Shown in pieces: positions 24,783-36,254 of a stretch of DNA of 64,000 nt. The DNA comes from Anseranas semipalmata. Lineage: Eukaryota > Chordata > Aves > Anseriformes > Anseranatidae. The DNA is taken from positions 1 through 64,000 of the forward strand of contig VXAA01000911.1 of NCBI GenBank assembly GCA_013399115.1, in the 5' to 3' direction. The position numbers and the translations under genes are program-made. The stretch's first letter is position 1, and each line of letters starts with the position of its first letter. The notes under the pieces are model-generated. The model worked only from the letters and a program-made list of their open reading frames with translations. It was not told where the DNA came from and ran no database searches.

Positions 24783-24915
24783 TAATTCGTGTTGATTTCA
24801 ATGGGAAATAGGAGCCTAAACACCTTTTAAAAATCTTTCTGGTAGCACTTAAGGCACTTCACAAGTCAGTGAGATTTGTGTGCTTATGTCATTGAAGCAC
24901 TTTTGAAAATCACAT
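24783..24915. repeat. Relic of an ancient amniote interspersed repeat (foldback type)
   Basis: The motif order TTGATTTCAATGGGA, AGGAGCCTAA, CACTTAAGGCACTT, CAGTGAGATTTGTGTGC and CACTTTTGAAAATC follows an old, diverged repeat that I recall from bird, turtle and crocodile genomes. The internal halves of that family are partly inverted copies of each other. I cannot give a family name with certainty. The divergence implies an insertion far older than the CR1 copies here. Confidence 0.45.
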
Positions 24916-27900
24916 TTAACAGCTTTGGAAGCAGACACACCATTGGAAGCTATTGGGATTTGTTTTACTAAGTTGCTTGGGCACTGCTGATAACCTGAAA
25001 TGATTGTGGGTTTCCTATTTAAAACAAATTAAAGTCCACTTCCTTTGGCCAAGGATCATTTTTCACTGCCTTTTCTATTTTGTTGCATGTGAAAAGTAGA
25101 AACCATGGAGGCCTTTCATGTTTCTGAGAGTAAGGCAAGGCACCGGAAGCTGCTTTTCCCTAAAGTGATATAGAAATCTTAATTATAAAGACCAAGGAGA
25201 AGAAAAGCATTTTACTGTTACTATGGCATGTATTATTACTCCTTAGGCAAGTGGGCAGATCAATTCTTATCTGACTTTCAAAATAAATTTGCACTCAGAT
25301 TGATCCGAGATTGAGTTGCATGTGGAGAAATGCGATTCAGGAGCTTGTCAGCATCCAAAGAAAGGGTGGGATATGGTGCCTGTGGTGCTTCTGCTGGCCA
25401 GTCACTGCCTGCTCTCCGCAAGAGGCTAATCCTGCCCCTGGCTCGGCTGCTTAAATATAGGAGAGCTACTGCTGAACGCCTGGGTCAGTGTATGTATCTG
25501 CAAATTCTTACACGCAGAAAATCACTGATTTAAATGTCAGGTGGAGCTGCAGGTTTGACATGCTTTTTTTTTCCATCACTTTTTTTATTATTTTGCATGA
25601 ACCCATACAGTTGGGGCAGGAACGGTGATATAACTCACAGCAACATGTTCAGGAGGAAACAGGGTGCCCCTTGAAGAAGTGCAGGATGACTTTTCAGAAG
25701 AGGAAATGGTGCCTCGTATAAGGAACATTTTCTGCTTAGATTTATCCAGGTGAAAACAGTCCCTTCTAAAACAATCCTCATTTATCCTCTCTTGTCTCTT
25801 TCTGTGTGCAGCATACTGCCCTGGCTATTGACAGGTTCCAGCCACAGAAGTCATTAAAGAAAGGTTGGATGGCAGTTGGGTCTTTTGAAAATCTGCCCCT
25901 AATGTTAGAGCATTTAAAAAATATGGCTGAGAAACCTTGAGAGCTGTAAGGGGTGCTGTCATTTTCCATCTCTGTTAATTTTGCATGGGGGTTCATCATG
26001 GTACCTTAAGCCTGGGTTAAAGATAGCCATGTTCCAGCCCTGCATTGCTCTATCTCCTTGAATCACAGTTGCAGTATGACAGCAAGTTTATACCTACCAG
26101 AAGAAGGCTCTGAGTGCCTGTAAAATATTTTAAACCATTGCTTTCCTGGAATTGAGGCATGCTGATGAGATGCTGCTATTGGCTTCATGTGGTGTTTCCG
26201 GGGGGAAGAGGGCACAATTTCCTGATGTTTTGCAATTAAAATAACTTTATATAATAAGTGCTGGAACAAGTTAGGAAAAAAAAAAAGTGAAAGCGTGTAA
26301 CTCAACCTCAGAGTCTGCTTTGGCTCCTAGGATAATTTGAACAATCATTACACCTTACATTTAGGAATTAAGTGTTTGTTTTCTGAATACTGCTGCCAGC
26401 TAGCATGCTTGGGGATGCTGTAGGAAAGCTTAGGGATTTACCTGCTAAATTTAGCTCTTCTCCATTTCTCAAGACTTTCGCTTTACTTCTCACTCAAAAC
26501 ATTTCTGAGCAGTTTTTCCTGCCATAAAATAAAGGGTGACGTAGAAAAGATAATGTAACCCTGCTAAACCCACAAATGCTTATCCCCCTCACCACCACTA
26601 TTTACAGAGATCCTCCAGTCCCCTTCAGCCCTTCCACAAGTTTTCTTCAAAGCAAAACTTTCAGAGACTTAAATAAATACTTTCTTTGAAACAGTCGTAA
26701 AGATAGCAGCTTCTGGAGCAAAGCCCAGCTTTTGCAGGAGTCTGTCAGCCAGGTGTGAGAGTCTGTGGGCTGCTTGCCAGTGTAAACCCAATATATTAGG
26801 TCTTCTGGCCAGTGTAAACGCAATAGCATCTCTGAGGTCTTACAGCTTTGAAGTTGGGGAAGGAGTCCTGCCAGCCCCGGAGAAGGGGCTATGAAGCGCC
26901 AACAGGGAAATAACCAAGTGCTGCTGGTGTCTCTAGAGAGGCTGCTTGCTACAGCACGGAGGGTCCTGCTGAGAGGCTGGAGTTGCTCTCTCCGTGCTGC
27001 CACTTGACTCGTTATGGCTACCATCATTCCCTCTTAACTATTTTTAAGTCTCAAGTAAATGTTCAGTGAGCAGTTTTCATAGCGCTTCTGGTTTATCTTC
27101 CAAACTGTCTGGTGTCATCAATTTGATTGCTATGAAATCTTGAATGATAATATAAGTGTATTGTAGAGTAGCAAAATGCCATTGACTTTAATATGAATAT
27201 AAAGCTGTATTGGTGAAAGCTAAATTATGTGCTGGTTTTAAAAACAGAGCAGATGTCTGTCTGGCATGAATCGATCTTGAGCTGGTATTAAGTCCTGAGA
27301 GTGCCTGCATTTGTTGCTAAGGGGGGTGATGAGTTCACATGTCATTTGTCTTTCCCTGGAAGCCGAAGACAACGCGTCCCTCTGGGGCTCACTTCAACTC
27401 TTCCTCCCCTGCCGTAAAGCTCTGGAGCTGAGCACAAACTCGAGATCTTTCTTGAGTAGGGAGGGGTATGATCTGTGCTGAATCAGAGTTTGTCTCAAAA
27501 AGTATCGCTGGCTGTTACTCCAGCTTTTCTACAGCAGGAAGAAATTTTGAATCTATCTGTTAATTTTGACGTACTGTTACTTTGCATATAGTGACATGAG
27601 TATTATTGAGTGAGGTTGCTTTTGACCTTTCCAATGATACTTCTGGTTGTCATTAGCTCATCTGGGTGAATGGAGGAACTAGCAGCCTTGGAAGATCATC
27701 AGCTGTGCTTTCTGCTCCATTTGAACACAAAGATGTTTGCACCAAGGTGGCTTTTCATTTTTTTTGCTGTTAAACTTGTGTGGCATTCTGCTCACTTTGC
27801 CTCTCCCGTGTGCTGATACAGTAAATCTTTGCTTAGGTCTGTAGTTTTCTAAACTTGTGTACAATGCATCATCAAGAGGGTACTAGAGCAATCTGTAAAA

Positions 27901-29242
27901 GGATGCTTGTTGTGCAGGTTTCTTATTTGTCTCAACCATAAAATGAAGTGCAATGTTTTCATATATTTTGCACTGAAGCTAACCTTAGTGGATAAGTAAT
28001 GCAAATGCTCTTGTAGTTTTACCTACTAAAAAGTAATATAACTCTTTCGTTAAAATACAGTCCTCTTTTGGGAGTAATTTGAGTATCAGTTGACCCTGTA
28101 TTTATTACTGTGAAAAGATGTGAACACCTGAATGTTGGCACGTCTTGGGTTTGGAGCTGCTTTATTTTCAGATAGCAGACATGACGATTCTGTCAGACAA
28201 ACTCCTTTAAAACTTGTTCATTCCCACAGTGGAAACACAGACAACTGCTCATTGCCTCTTAAAGTCTTAGCTAGTCTTCAGAGAGCTGGGTTTGTTCTTA
28301 TTTACTTAGCAGTTGTATGATTGCTGTCATAGTGTTTGATTTTTTTTCTTTCTTATTATTATTTGCTTAATTTTAGTCCAGTGTTTATTCATGGTTCCAA
28401 ATAGCCTGACATCACTCATAAAGTGTCAGCAGTGTGAAATGGAAATTTGAGCATCCCTAGCTGCAGGAGGAGCTCTTTCTTGTCTACCTGCTTATTTTGA
28501 CCCTCTTTGTTTTCTCAGCTGAGCACCTCGCAAATTTTGACATGGTAATCCTCCTGATTCCTGCTCGGCAGCATTGTTTTGTTGTTTTACAGGTGGGAAG
28601 CTGGGGCAAGGTAATATGCCAAGTCCTGAAGATGCCATCTGTAAGTCAAAGCATCCACCTCCCTTCCCACTCTGGTGTACACTCCCAAACCACGTAAACT
28701 GTCTGTATTTGTAATGTTAACATAATGCAGTGCTGGTCGTGGAACATGGACACGAGAAAAAACTTGAAGGAAAAAAAGTCTTTTAGTTTGTGCTTCCCCA
28801 AGGGCTAATCTTCTGCCACCTTCTTCATGTCAGTTTTTAACCCCATTGGTATTCTAAGAAGTCTTTTTCTGGTGTGCAAGTTAGCAAGTGTTGACCCTCT
28901 AAGTTATCTGCTTGTGAAGAAGTTTTCTGAGAGGTTTATTTCCTTGTTAAACATTATACCTGCTGGATCAGGCTTTTTTTTTTTTTAATTCAAATTTAAT
29001 TTGATTATTTTTTAAATTACTAATATCAAAGGGAAATATTGTTGCAAGACAGAAGTTTCCTAGTAGCATAGATTGTTTTGTTTTATGTTGTTCATAAGGG
29101 AAAGTGAAAAATCACTCAAGCTGGACTTGAGTCTCCATGGGCTCTAGACGTCCCATTCAGATGTCTCCACATACCCTTGCAATAAAATAATTTTCTGTTT
29201 TCCTTTAGATATTTTTGTTCCAACACATGGAAAAGATGAATA
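24916..29242. other. No recognised gene; noncoding stretch
   Basis: I see no coding sequence I can name. The stretch includes a two-copy 32-bp duplication (26776-26839), an A11 run (26276-26286), a T13 run (28974-28986) and a small CpG-bearing patch near 27.36-27.45 kb. Confidence 0.6.
26776..26839. repeat. Two-copy imperfect tandem duplication, period 32
   Basis: GCCAGTGTAAAC starts at 26776 and 26808, each followed by CAATA after one variable base and a related GAGGTCTT/TAGGTCTT segment. Confidence 0.8.
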
Positions 29243-29776
29243 GAGTACTGCGTCCAGGTCTGGTGCCCCCAGCACAAGAAAGATATGGACCTGTTGGAAT
29301 GAGTCCAGAGGAGGGCCACAAAGATGCTCAGAGGGCTGGAGCGCCTCTCCTATGAAGCAAGGCTGAGAGAGCTGGGGATGTTCAGCCTGGAGAAGAGAAG
29401 GCTCCAGGGAGACCTCATTGCAGCCTTTCAATACTTAAGGGGGTCTTATAAAAAGGATGGAGAGGGACTCTTTACTTGGGTAGATAATGATAGGACAAGG
29501 GGTAATGGTTTTAAACTAAAAAGAGGATAGATTTAGATTAGACATCAGGAAGAAATTCTTCACTGTGGGAGTGGTAAGGCACTGGAACAGGTTGCCCAGA
29601 GAGGTTGTGGATGCCCCATCCCTGGAAGTGTTCAAGGCCAGGCTGGATGGGGCCCTGGGCAACCTGATCTAGTGGGTGGCATCCCTGCCTATGGCAGGGG
29701 GGTTGGAACCAGATGATCTTTAAGGTCCCTTCCAACCCAAGCCATTCTATGATTCTATGATTCTGTGATTCTATGA
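29243..29776 (+). mobile_element. CR1 LINE, 5'-truncated 3' copy (ORF2 C-terminus, broken)
   Basis: The copy begins at GAATAGAGTACTGCGTCCAG, inside the ORF2 reverse-transcriptase thumb/C-terminal region. It continues with the conserved sense [20 protein letters not shown], then RTRGNGF, and ends with the CR1 3' UTR and a tail of four octamers (ATTCTATG-type, one G variant). The reading frame is broken: it stops at TAG near 29528-29530, where related copies continue into [11 protein letters not shown], which implies a small indel. The element is therefore a dead 5'-truncated insertion. No target-site duplication is evident, as usual for CR1. Confidence 0.93.
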
Positions 29777-32250
29777 ATAGGTCATTTATATTTCTGCAGC
29801 ACTCACAGTCCCTAAGGAAAAGGAGAAAATTATGAAGGCATCAGGGAAGCACTACACTTTGAAACATGCTGAAATGTTGTCCAGAACCTCCTGGTGAAGC
29901 GTTTTTGTAACCTCCCTTCCTCTTTGAGGAAAACAGTATTTTGCAGATATTTAGGATATGCACCAAACTGTACCATGAGCCAGGGAAGAGGTGAGGGGAA
30001 GAGAGGGCAATGTCTGCTTGTTCACATGGCTGGTTAGCTTAATTGCCAGCTAATGATGCTGTGTGGGCCAAGCCATCTTGGTAAGGGAAGATCAAAGAAA
30101 GAGGATTTTAAGGTCAATGCTGCTTTACCCGCTCTAAGCAAAACCTCGGCCCTGAGCAAGGGCTTCTCTTTTCAGGGCCACCTGGGAAATGTGCTATATT
30201 TTTTCCCCTCCTGGTGGTGGCAGAGGTGGTGGGTACTGGTGGAAGGTTAAGAAACCCTTCCTCTCTTCACAGATTTCAAAGGCTGCAGCATTTCTCTTCT
30301 AAACTTGCTTATTTAAGCCAATTTTGGCTGCAGTATCTGGTCGGTGCATGTAAACTCTGTGTGCATTTGTATGTAAGCATGCAGTGGGAAAATGAGTAAA
30401 AAGGCTGCAAGCCCACTGCACAGTTTGGTAGTAAGCTGCTTTATCGTGCTGTAGAGAAGGAAGTCCCTGTACAGCTGTGTCTTCAAGAACTGCAGAAGCA
30501 AGTCAGCAATCTAAAGATTTTAATTACATTGTCAGTCTTGAAATCCTGGCTATATTGAGGTTGAAAGGCATATTCACATGGACCTCATTGGGGCCTGGAT
30601 TTCATAAATGGTATTTAAAAAGGATCTATGGTATGTGTGTGCTGAACAAAATTATAATTCCCCAAATTCTAAGCTCAAATGACTAAAGCTGATTTATAGA
30701 AGTCTGCTTTTTAGTGTCTTTCTTAAGCAGGAATAATTTGTATCCAGGGAGAAAGTAGTCTAGAAAAGCGTGTTTTTAGGTCAGAAATCAGTGAAATGCT
30801 GATAGTGCTGTGCTGAACAAGAGCATGGTCATACCCAAATGCTTCATACCTTGCATCTGTGCATGGACCAACTCCACTGTGGGCTGCAGGGTGGCCTGTC
30901 AGGTGGGTGCTTGAGATGACGTGCAGGAAGGAGTGAACCTGTGGGTCTGAAGGATGAAGCCATCAAGCAAGTCAGGCTGGCAGGTGAGAGATAGGGAACA
31001 TATTGCCCTTGACTGTTTTATCCATAATCTTAGTAGGAGCAATGAAATAAGCAGAGATGGAGGAATGTTTATTTGATCATTTAAAAGTTTGAAACATTTA
31101 AAATCCCCATGTACCTAGCCAAGGCTACTGTTATGTTAAGAATCTTAAAAGTTTAAGAAAGAAGTCTGTAAATGTACGAAACAGGCAACTTCAAACATTT
31201 AAGTTTTATGGCAAAAGCCATAAAGCTATTTCCAGGATTTATCTTCCTGGTAAATATAACATACATTCATAAATAAAGCATTTTTATAAATGACCATTCC
31301 TGTTGCCAGTGGTAGGTGTTATGCAGCATGTTGCCATGACACCTGACTTGCTAGAAGTTTTTAATAATGAGCAGATAGAGTTGCTATTGCATTGCAACTT
31401 GTGGTCATTGCCTCCTGCAGTATAAATACACATAATGATGTTGTTTAATGTGACACATCCTGTTTCACCATATTGACATTTCCATTTTAATGCACTATAC
31501 CTATCTGGTGAGGCTACCTTTAATGTTCAACACAAGCATAAAAATCATCAGCAGAAAAGAAAAACAGTGCACCTGAAGAAATGATAGCTAATTTACTTTA
31601 GTATTATTTCTGGGAAAGTTTTATGCTTGAACAAATGTTGCAGTTTTTCAGAGCATGTACAGACCTCAAAATGTGTTCTGTAGCCAACGTAATAAAATGA
31701 TGATGGGGCCATGGAAAAGATGCTGCTTTTCACAGGGGAAGCATTGCTCCTTATTCATTTAGGCTATGGCTGTTTTAAAGGAGTCATGGGGTGCTGAGAT
31801 TAGATTATTCCACCTCTTAGGAGCTGATTTTCAGTCTTTGTTAAATTGCTTTGGAGATGCGATACCAAACTTGAAGGACAACATGATGGCATTGAGCATC
31901 ACACTGTTCTGAACAACAGGGTACCATTTAAGATGCTAGAAGTGGCAGAACTGAAAATACGAATATTGTCATTATAGCAGTCGGGGTGCTGGTGGGCTGT
32001 TCCAAGCAGGAGGTATGTTGGGACAGGAGGGCCTGTAGAGCAGTGTAGCCACAGGGAATGGCAGCCTCTTGCCTGACTCCAAAGCTGCACTGTATTGTGG
32101 TCTCTTCTTTCTGTAGCAAGGAAATAGAAGTGAAGAGGGTGTTTCAGCTTCTGGTGCTGTTCTTCCCCCCTTTGAGAGAAGCTGTCTGAACCTTTCTAGA
32201 GGATTTGGCTGCTGTTTTCCCACTGAATGTAAAACGATGGAGACATTGTT
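29777..32250. other. No recognised gene; possible conserved noncoding sequence near 31.1-31.6 kb
   Basis: I see no exon I can name. The segment 31060-31620 is AT-rich, free of recognisable repeats and of mixed complexity, which is how conserved noncoding sequence often looks. That is an impression and not evidence of constraint. Confidence 0.5.
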
Positions 32251-32349
32251 CAGCCTGATCTAGTGGAAGGTGCTTCTGCCCATGGCAGAGGGGGTTGATC
32301 TAGATGATCTTTAAGGTCCCTTCCAGCTCAAACCATTCTATGATTCTGT
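32251..32349 (+). mobile_element. CR1 LINE 3' end fragment
   Basis: CAGCCTGATCTAGTGGAAGG, then a TGGCAGAGGGGGTTGATCTAG core, GATGATCTTTAAGGTCCC, TTCCAGCTC and a short ATTCTATGATTCTGT tail. This is the last hundred bases of a CR1, related to the copy at 29.2 kb. Severe 5' truncation is typical. Confidence 0.92.
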
Positions 32350-33639
32350 TGAAGTCAATGACTTTGAAATCCTGGTCAAAATGGTCCCAACTGTTTGGCA
32401 AGTGCTTTTGATGCTTGTTGACCCACAGGCAAGGTGCTGACAGCATTTCTATGTCCTATTACCATTACTGTCTGTTTTTGTCCATGCGACTCCTTATTCT
32501 CTTGAGCTCCTTTGCTCTTTCCCACCAGAGGCCCCTCCAGCCCATTCCTATGTTGGCGAGCAACATCCATCTGCAGGATGCACTGGACCTCACTCCAAAA
32601 TGCCTTCTCTCCTCCTTGCACACCACACACCCTGCTTTTATCTATGGGATGTGGCTGTTGCTGGTGGTGTCCAGCAGGGAGGGGAGAGAAGGGTATCCTC
32701 AGCATGAAAATCAAATAGATGGGAAAAAGATGGGTGAAACCTTGTAAACCTGAGATATGGACGGGTTGGGGAGGAATGTGTCTAGAGAAGCTGTGGGAAC
32801 AGACCTAGAAAGAGGCAAGGCACTTGGGTGGCTAAAGGCCTTGGGGGATAGGGCTTCTGGTATGGGGAAGAGCAGCAGAGTCCACTGTTTTCTGCAGGGA
32901 GCAGGGCTCATATAGATGTGAGGAGTTCTGTAGCTGATTTTTATTTAGCCATAAAATTTGAGAAAGGAGAGGGGAGAAGCAGTGAGATTTTCTTTTTTTT
33001 CAATGCTCCTGAAGACTACAGAGAGTGTTCTAACTTGTAACACAAAATTTAGTAGACTCCGAGTGCATAAGGTAACATACTATCTTTGGATGTCTTGGAG
33101 AAATAAAATCATACTGCCAGCACGTTCCTTCATGACAAGCATCTGTTTCCCCCCCCTGCCCTGTGGGCACTGTGTTTGTGCACTGTAGTATGCAGATTAA
33201 CTGGAGCTTCAATTTGCCCCCAAAACCATCTGCATCCTCCCATGGAGCCCCAACAAAGTAAACTCATAACCTTTTTGCCCAGAAGAAGTGGCGATTGTGC
33301 TTTGGTGAGTGTAAATATGAAGCAAGATGGTCGGCAGGAGCGGCTTTGAATCAGCCATTGTGTCCCATTGTGTCCCGCGCCAATTAAAGGTCATCTGCAG
33401 GGCACAGCAGTGGGGACGCAGGACTAAGCCTATTGTCTGTACATTAATAACCACTGAGATCAGAGGCAGCTGAAAAATTCGGAGGCCAAACTCAATTCTT
33501 GTATGCTGGCAGGGTGAGGGCAGGGTGATGCTGGGAAAGCTGTAAGAGCCGCTACAGGTTCGTTCCTGCCTAACTAAGCATAGCGGCCACCGGTGCCCCC
33601 CTCTGATTTCCCTCAAGCTAATGCTTACTCTGTTATCTT
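32350..33639. other. No recognised gene; contains the 33.35 kb motif cluster
   Basis: Overlapping open frames of about 110 codons at 32.4-32.75 kb lie on both strands and have no recognisable domain. The 135-codon minus frame at 33209-33616 is also unrecognised. The part from 33200 to 33480 carries more CpGs than its surroundings. Confidence 0.5.
33355..33393 (+). promoter_or_regulatory. Candidate enhancer motifs: tandem SOX sites, homeobox and nuclear-receptor half-site
   Basis: CCATTGTGTC is repeated exactly, at 33355-33364 and 33365-33374. Each copy contains the SOX-family core ATTGTG in a CCATTG context. CGCGCCAATTAAAGGTCA follows, combining a CCAAT/homeobox-like AATTAA with an AAGGTCA half-site. 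Further right, TACATTAATAACC continues the pattern. Dense, spaced sites of this kind are common in vertebrate developmental enhancers, but short motifs also arise by chance. Function is inferred from motifs only. Confidence 0.25.
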
Positions 33640-33760
33640 CCCCTATGCCTCATGGGTAGGAAGCTTTTTGGGGCAGGGACTCCGTTTTCCTGTTCGTGTC
33701 ACTGTGTGCAAATGCGATCCTCCTCTCTGAAAGTGCTATGGTGATGGAGCAGACCTGCTT
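33640..33760 (+). repeat. 3' tail relic of an ancient amniote SINE/LINE
   Basis: AGCTTTTTGGGGCAGGGACT, then TTTTCCTGTTCGTGTCACTGTGTGC in order, follows the conserved tail (AAGCTCTTTGGGGCAGGGAC...GTTCTGTGTTTGTACAGCG) that I know from old MIR/L2-type repeats of birds and reptiles. The body of the element is not discernible. The call is family-level only. Confidence 0.55.
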
Positions 33761-34179
33761 TTCAGTAGTGTGTAACCCCAATGCTTTCTTCCTCCAGAGA
33801 GTTCCTTTGGAGGATGTCAAAGGGCTTTAAAAGCAGTCACAGCTTGAACGTTGTGGCAACCCTTGTTGGATGAGTTATTAGGGCCTTTGTTTTAGAAGTG
33901 GCAGAACTGAGTGAAGAGATGTTTTGCCTCAGCACATGAAATATCTATGGAACATTTTGGGGTAGGTATGCTGTGTCAGCTGAAAACAGTGGTGTGGTCC
34001 AAGTAATTCCCAGTGCCAAGCTCTGCCAATGCAGAAATCGCTAATAAATGCAGGTCATGGGAATTTTGAAGGGTGCAGTGATTTACCCAGAGCTGGCAGG
34101 AGCAGTCCTGTTTGGGGGTATATACTCTATGTGTTTTACTTGTCACCCCCTTAATGTCAGGTTCTTGAGTTGTTGGCCT

Positions 34180-34222
34180 TTATAGTGCAACAAGTGCAGT
34201 TGTTATAGTGCAACTGCAGTTG
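34180..34222. repeat. Two-copy tandem duplication, period 23
   Basis: TTATAGTGCAAC starts at 34180 and 34203, each copy followed by a GCAGTTGT segment. The second copy lacks a few bases. Confidence 0.85.
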
Positions 34223-35031
34223 TTCATTGTTCTGGCTATATTAGAAGCAATAAGTGATTTTTTTTTTTTCTTTTAAATAGTCAAGGCTGTGTTCAGGAAT
34301 GGTTTAGGAAATAAAATAGAGGCAACAGGGGCTTTTCTGAAAAACAGGTCTTTCAGGCTGGGGCAAGGTCAGGAGAGAGGAACAAAGGTAAAGGCTTTGC
34401 TTCCACTCCTGAAATATCTTGCAGATGTAACAGGGAACCACTGGGGAACCTCTGTGTGATTTTGGAGGCTCGATACATAAGAGCAATGCAAATCAGCAGC
34501 TAAAATACAGTTACTGCCTTGCCATATATCTTTATCCATAAATTACCATTGCTGAAGGCAAAAGGCTAAAATGGGGTTGACAAGGAGGGATAATAGGTCT
34601 TGGACTGGAATTAAGAGTTTTCTTTTAAATGGTAAGCTAAGACTAGTGCGTGTCAAATACAAGGTGCCAAGCAAATGGAGATAGTGGAAGGCTTTCCTTT
34701 GAACATGTAGGATGGGTGAACTCTGGCTGTGATGTTTCCATAGTTTAATGTCAAGGCTTGGACACAATCTTTTGAATTTGTAGCTGAGATGGAATAAGTA
34801 ATGGTGCAAATGTGGCACACAGCAGAATTAATAACAGCTGTTAAGCCATATTTCAGAGGCGTCACTACTGGAAAGCATACTTTTTCAGCATCCCCAACCC
34901 TGCATTGTTTTGTAGGGGCTTTATTTCATGTTGTGCATGACAATTTGATATTAGATTTCTTCATCTTATCTTCTCTAGGCAACTTCTCAATGTTGCTGTC
35001 TTATCTTGTGATTTTTATCATGCTTTTTGTG

Positions 35032-35058
35032 ATTTTATTTTATTTTATTTTATTTTTT
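35032..35058. repeat. (TTTTA)n microsatellite
   Basis: Five TTTTA-type units ending in T6. Confidence 0.9.
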
Positions 35059-35751
35059 GATTCTGGCACAGCTCCTGGAATTGGAATATTTAGTGATAAT
35101 TTATACTTTCATTAAAAATATACTTTGAGCAAGAAAACCTAGCACTGAAAGTCAGCAAAGGTGCATGAAAGTCTTTGTAAAGATATGCTGACAAATTTTT
35201 CTTGTTCTCTGAGAGCTATTACTGCCAGGGCTTGTGTGGTGCATAGGGAACTGGAGGAGGTCTGGAACAGAAGATGCTCCTTAGTCACAGGTTACTGCTG
35301 TGTTTTATTGTGGTCTAATCACTGTTTCCTCTGAGAGACAGGATGAGCTGATGAAGTACCTGTAGATATTAATGGAAGGGCAACTTTTTCTTCCAGGTCT
35401 GAATTGCATCCCAAGGTGAAACCCTGGTATCTTTGAGAGGATTGCCAAATTTGCATTGACTCAAGGCAGTCAGGATAGCACAAGCAGTATTATTGCACTG
35501 CTTGCAGCTAGAGCATTATAGCAATTTGCAAAAAAGACACCACAGGCAGTATTGACTTTGTCTGCTGCAGCAGGAAATGTGTGGCTTAACATAATGAATG
35601 CCTAAATGCTTGGAAGTGTTTTAAATGTGTTTTTCCATGTTAGGGCCTGATTCCAGAGCCCCCTGATTTCAGCTTGACCCTCGTAGGCTTTGGGCCAGGC
35701 TCTTAGTGGAAAGGACAGGTTGCTTTGTTCACCATGTCAGATCTCTTCCTG

Positions 35752-35805
35752 GAGAAGGGAAGAGAAGGGAAGGGAAGAGAAGGGAAGAGAAGGGAAGAGA
35801 AGGGC
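35752..35805. repeat. (GGAAGAGAAG)n purine tandem array
   Basis: About five copies of a 10-bp purine unit, with one shortened unit. A pure purine/pyrimidine mirror tract like this can form triplex (H-) DNA. Confidence 0.95.
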
Positions 35806-36151
35806 CTTTGTAGCTAGAGGCAGGTTTTTGGCATAGCTCATCCTGTGGGCAGTGGAGCCGGCAGGGTGCTAAGCCTGTGCTGGCGCCTCAGGTAGGGGTC
35901 CCAGCCAGGAGGAGGGAGTGGAACTGTCCCTTGATGGGTGTCCCTCTTCCCCTCACCCAGGAGCACTGTTCTTCTGATTTATGGTGCCCTGTTTGGGGTT
36001 ACCATCAGCATTGCTTGTGTTTGGTATCTGATTTCTCATGCTTGACAACCTTCATGGGTGAGCTGGTTTTCCATTCCTTGATTCAGCACACTTCTTGGTT
36101 TATTGCTCACACAACAGAGTCTTTTAATTGAATTTATATTTGTTTGGATAG

Positions 36152-36254
36152 CACTTGTCAGTGTGGTATGAATCTTCGTCAGGTTCACTCGCCTTTTGCC
36201 GAGTTCGTATATAATCCCATGCTCCGAAACTGGAAGGCTTATTTCCCCTTAAGG
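36152..36254 (+). other. Candidate exon or conserved element with CpG cluster
   Basis: A GGATAG acceptor-like site is followed by 103 nt that end in AAGG|GTAAGT, a strong donor. Only one phase is open; it includes NLRQVHSPFAEFVYNPMLRN. I do not recognise the peptide. Five CpGs fall within about 60 bases (36178-36226) in an otherwise CpG-poor neighbourhood, a sign of either constraint or lack of germline methylation. The reverse strand is also open across it (minus frame 36124-36438). The polypyrimidine tract is only moderate. It may be an exon of an unannotated transcript, a conserved noncoding element or chance. Confidence 0.22.

Larger units (their letters stand above)
33761..36151. other. 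No recognised gene; simple repeats only
   Basis: The stretch contains a 23-bp two-copy duplication, a T12 run (34258-34269), a (TTTTA)n tract and a GGAAGAGAAG tandem array. No coding sequence I can name. Confidence 0.6.

Noticed and set aside
33209..33616. A 135-codon minus-strand frame
   Set aside because: It covers the motif cluster and has no family resemblance. A regulatory explanation fits the sequence better.
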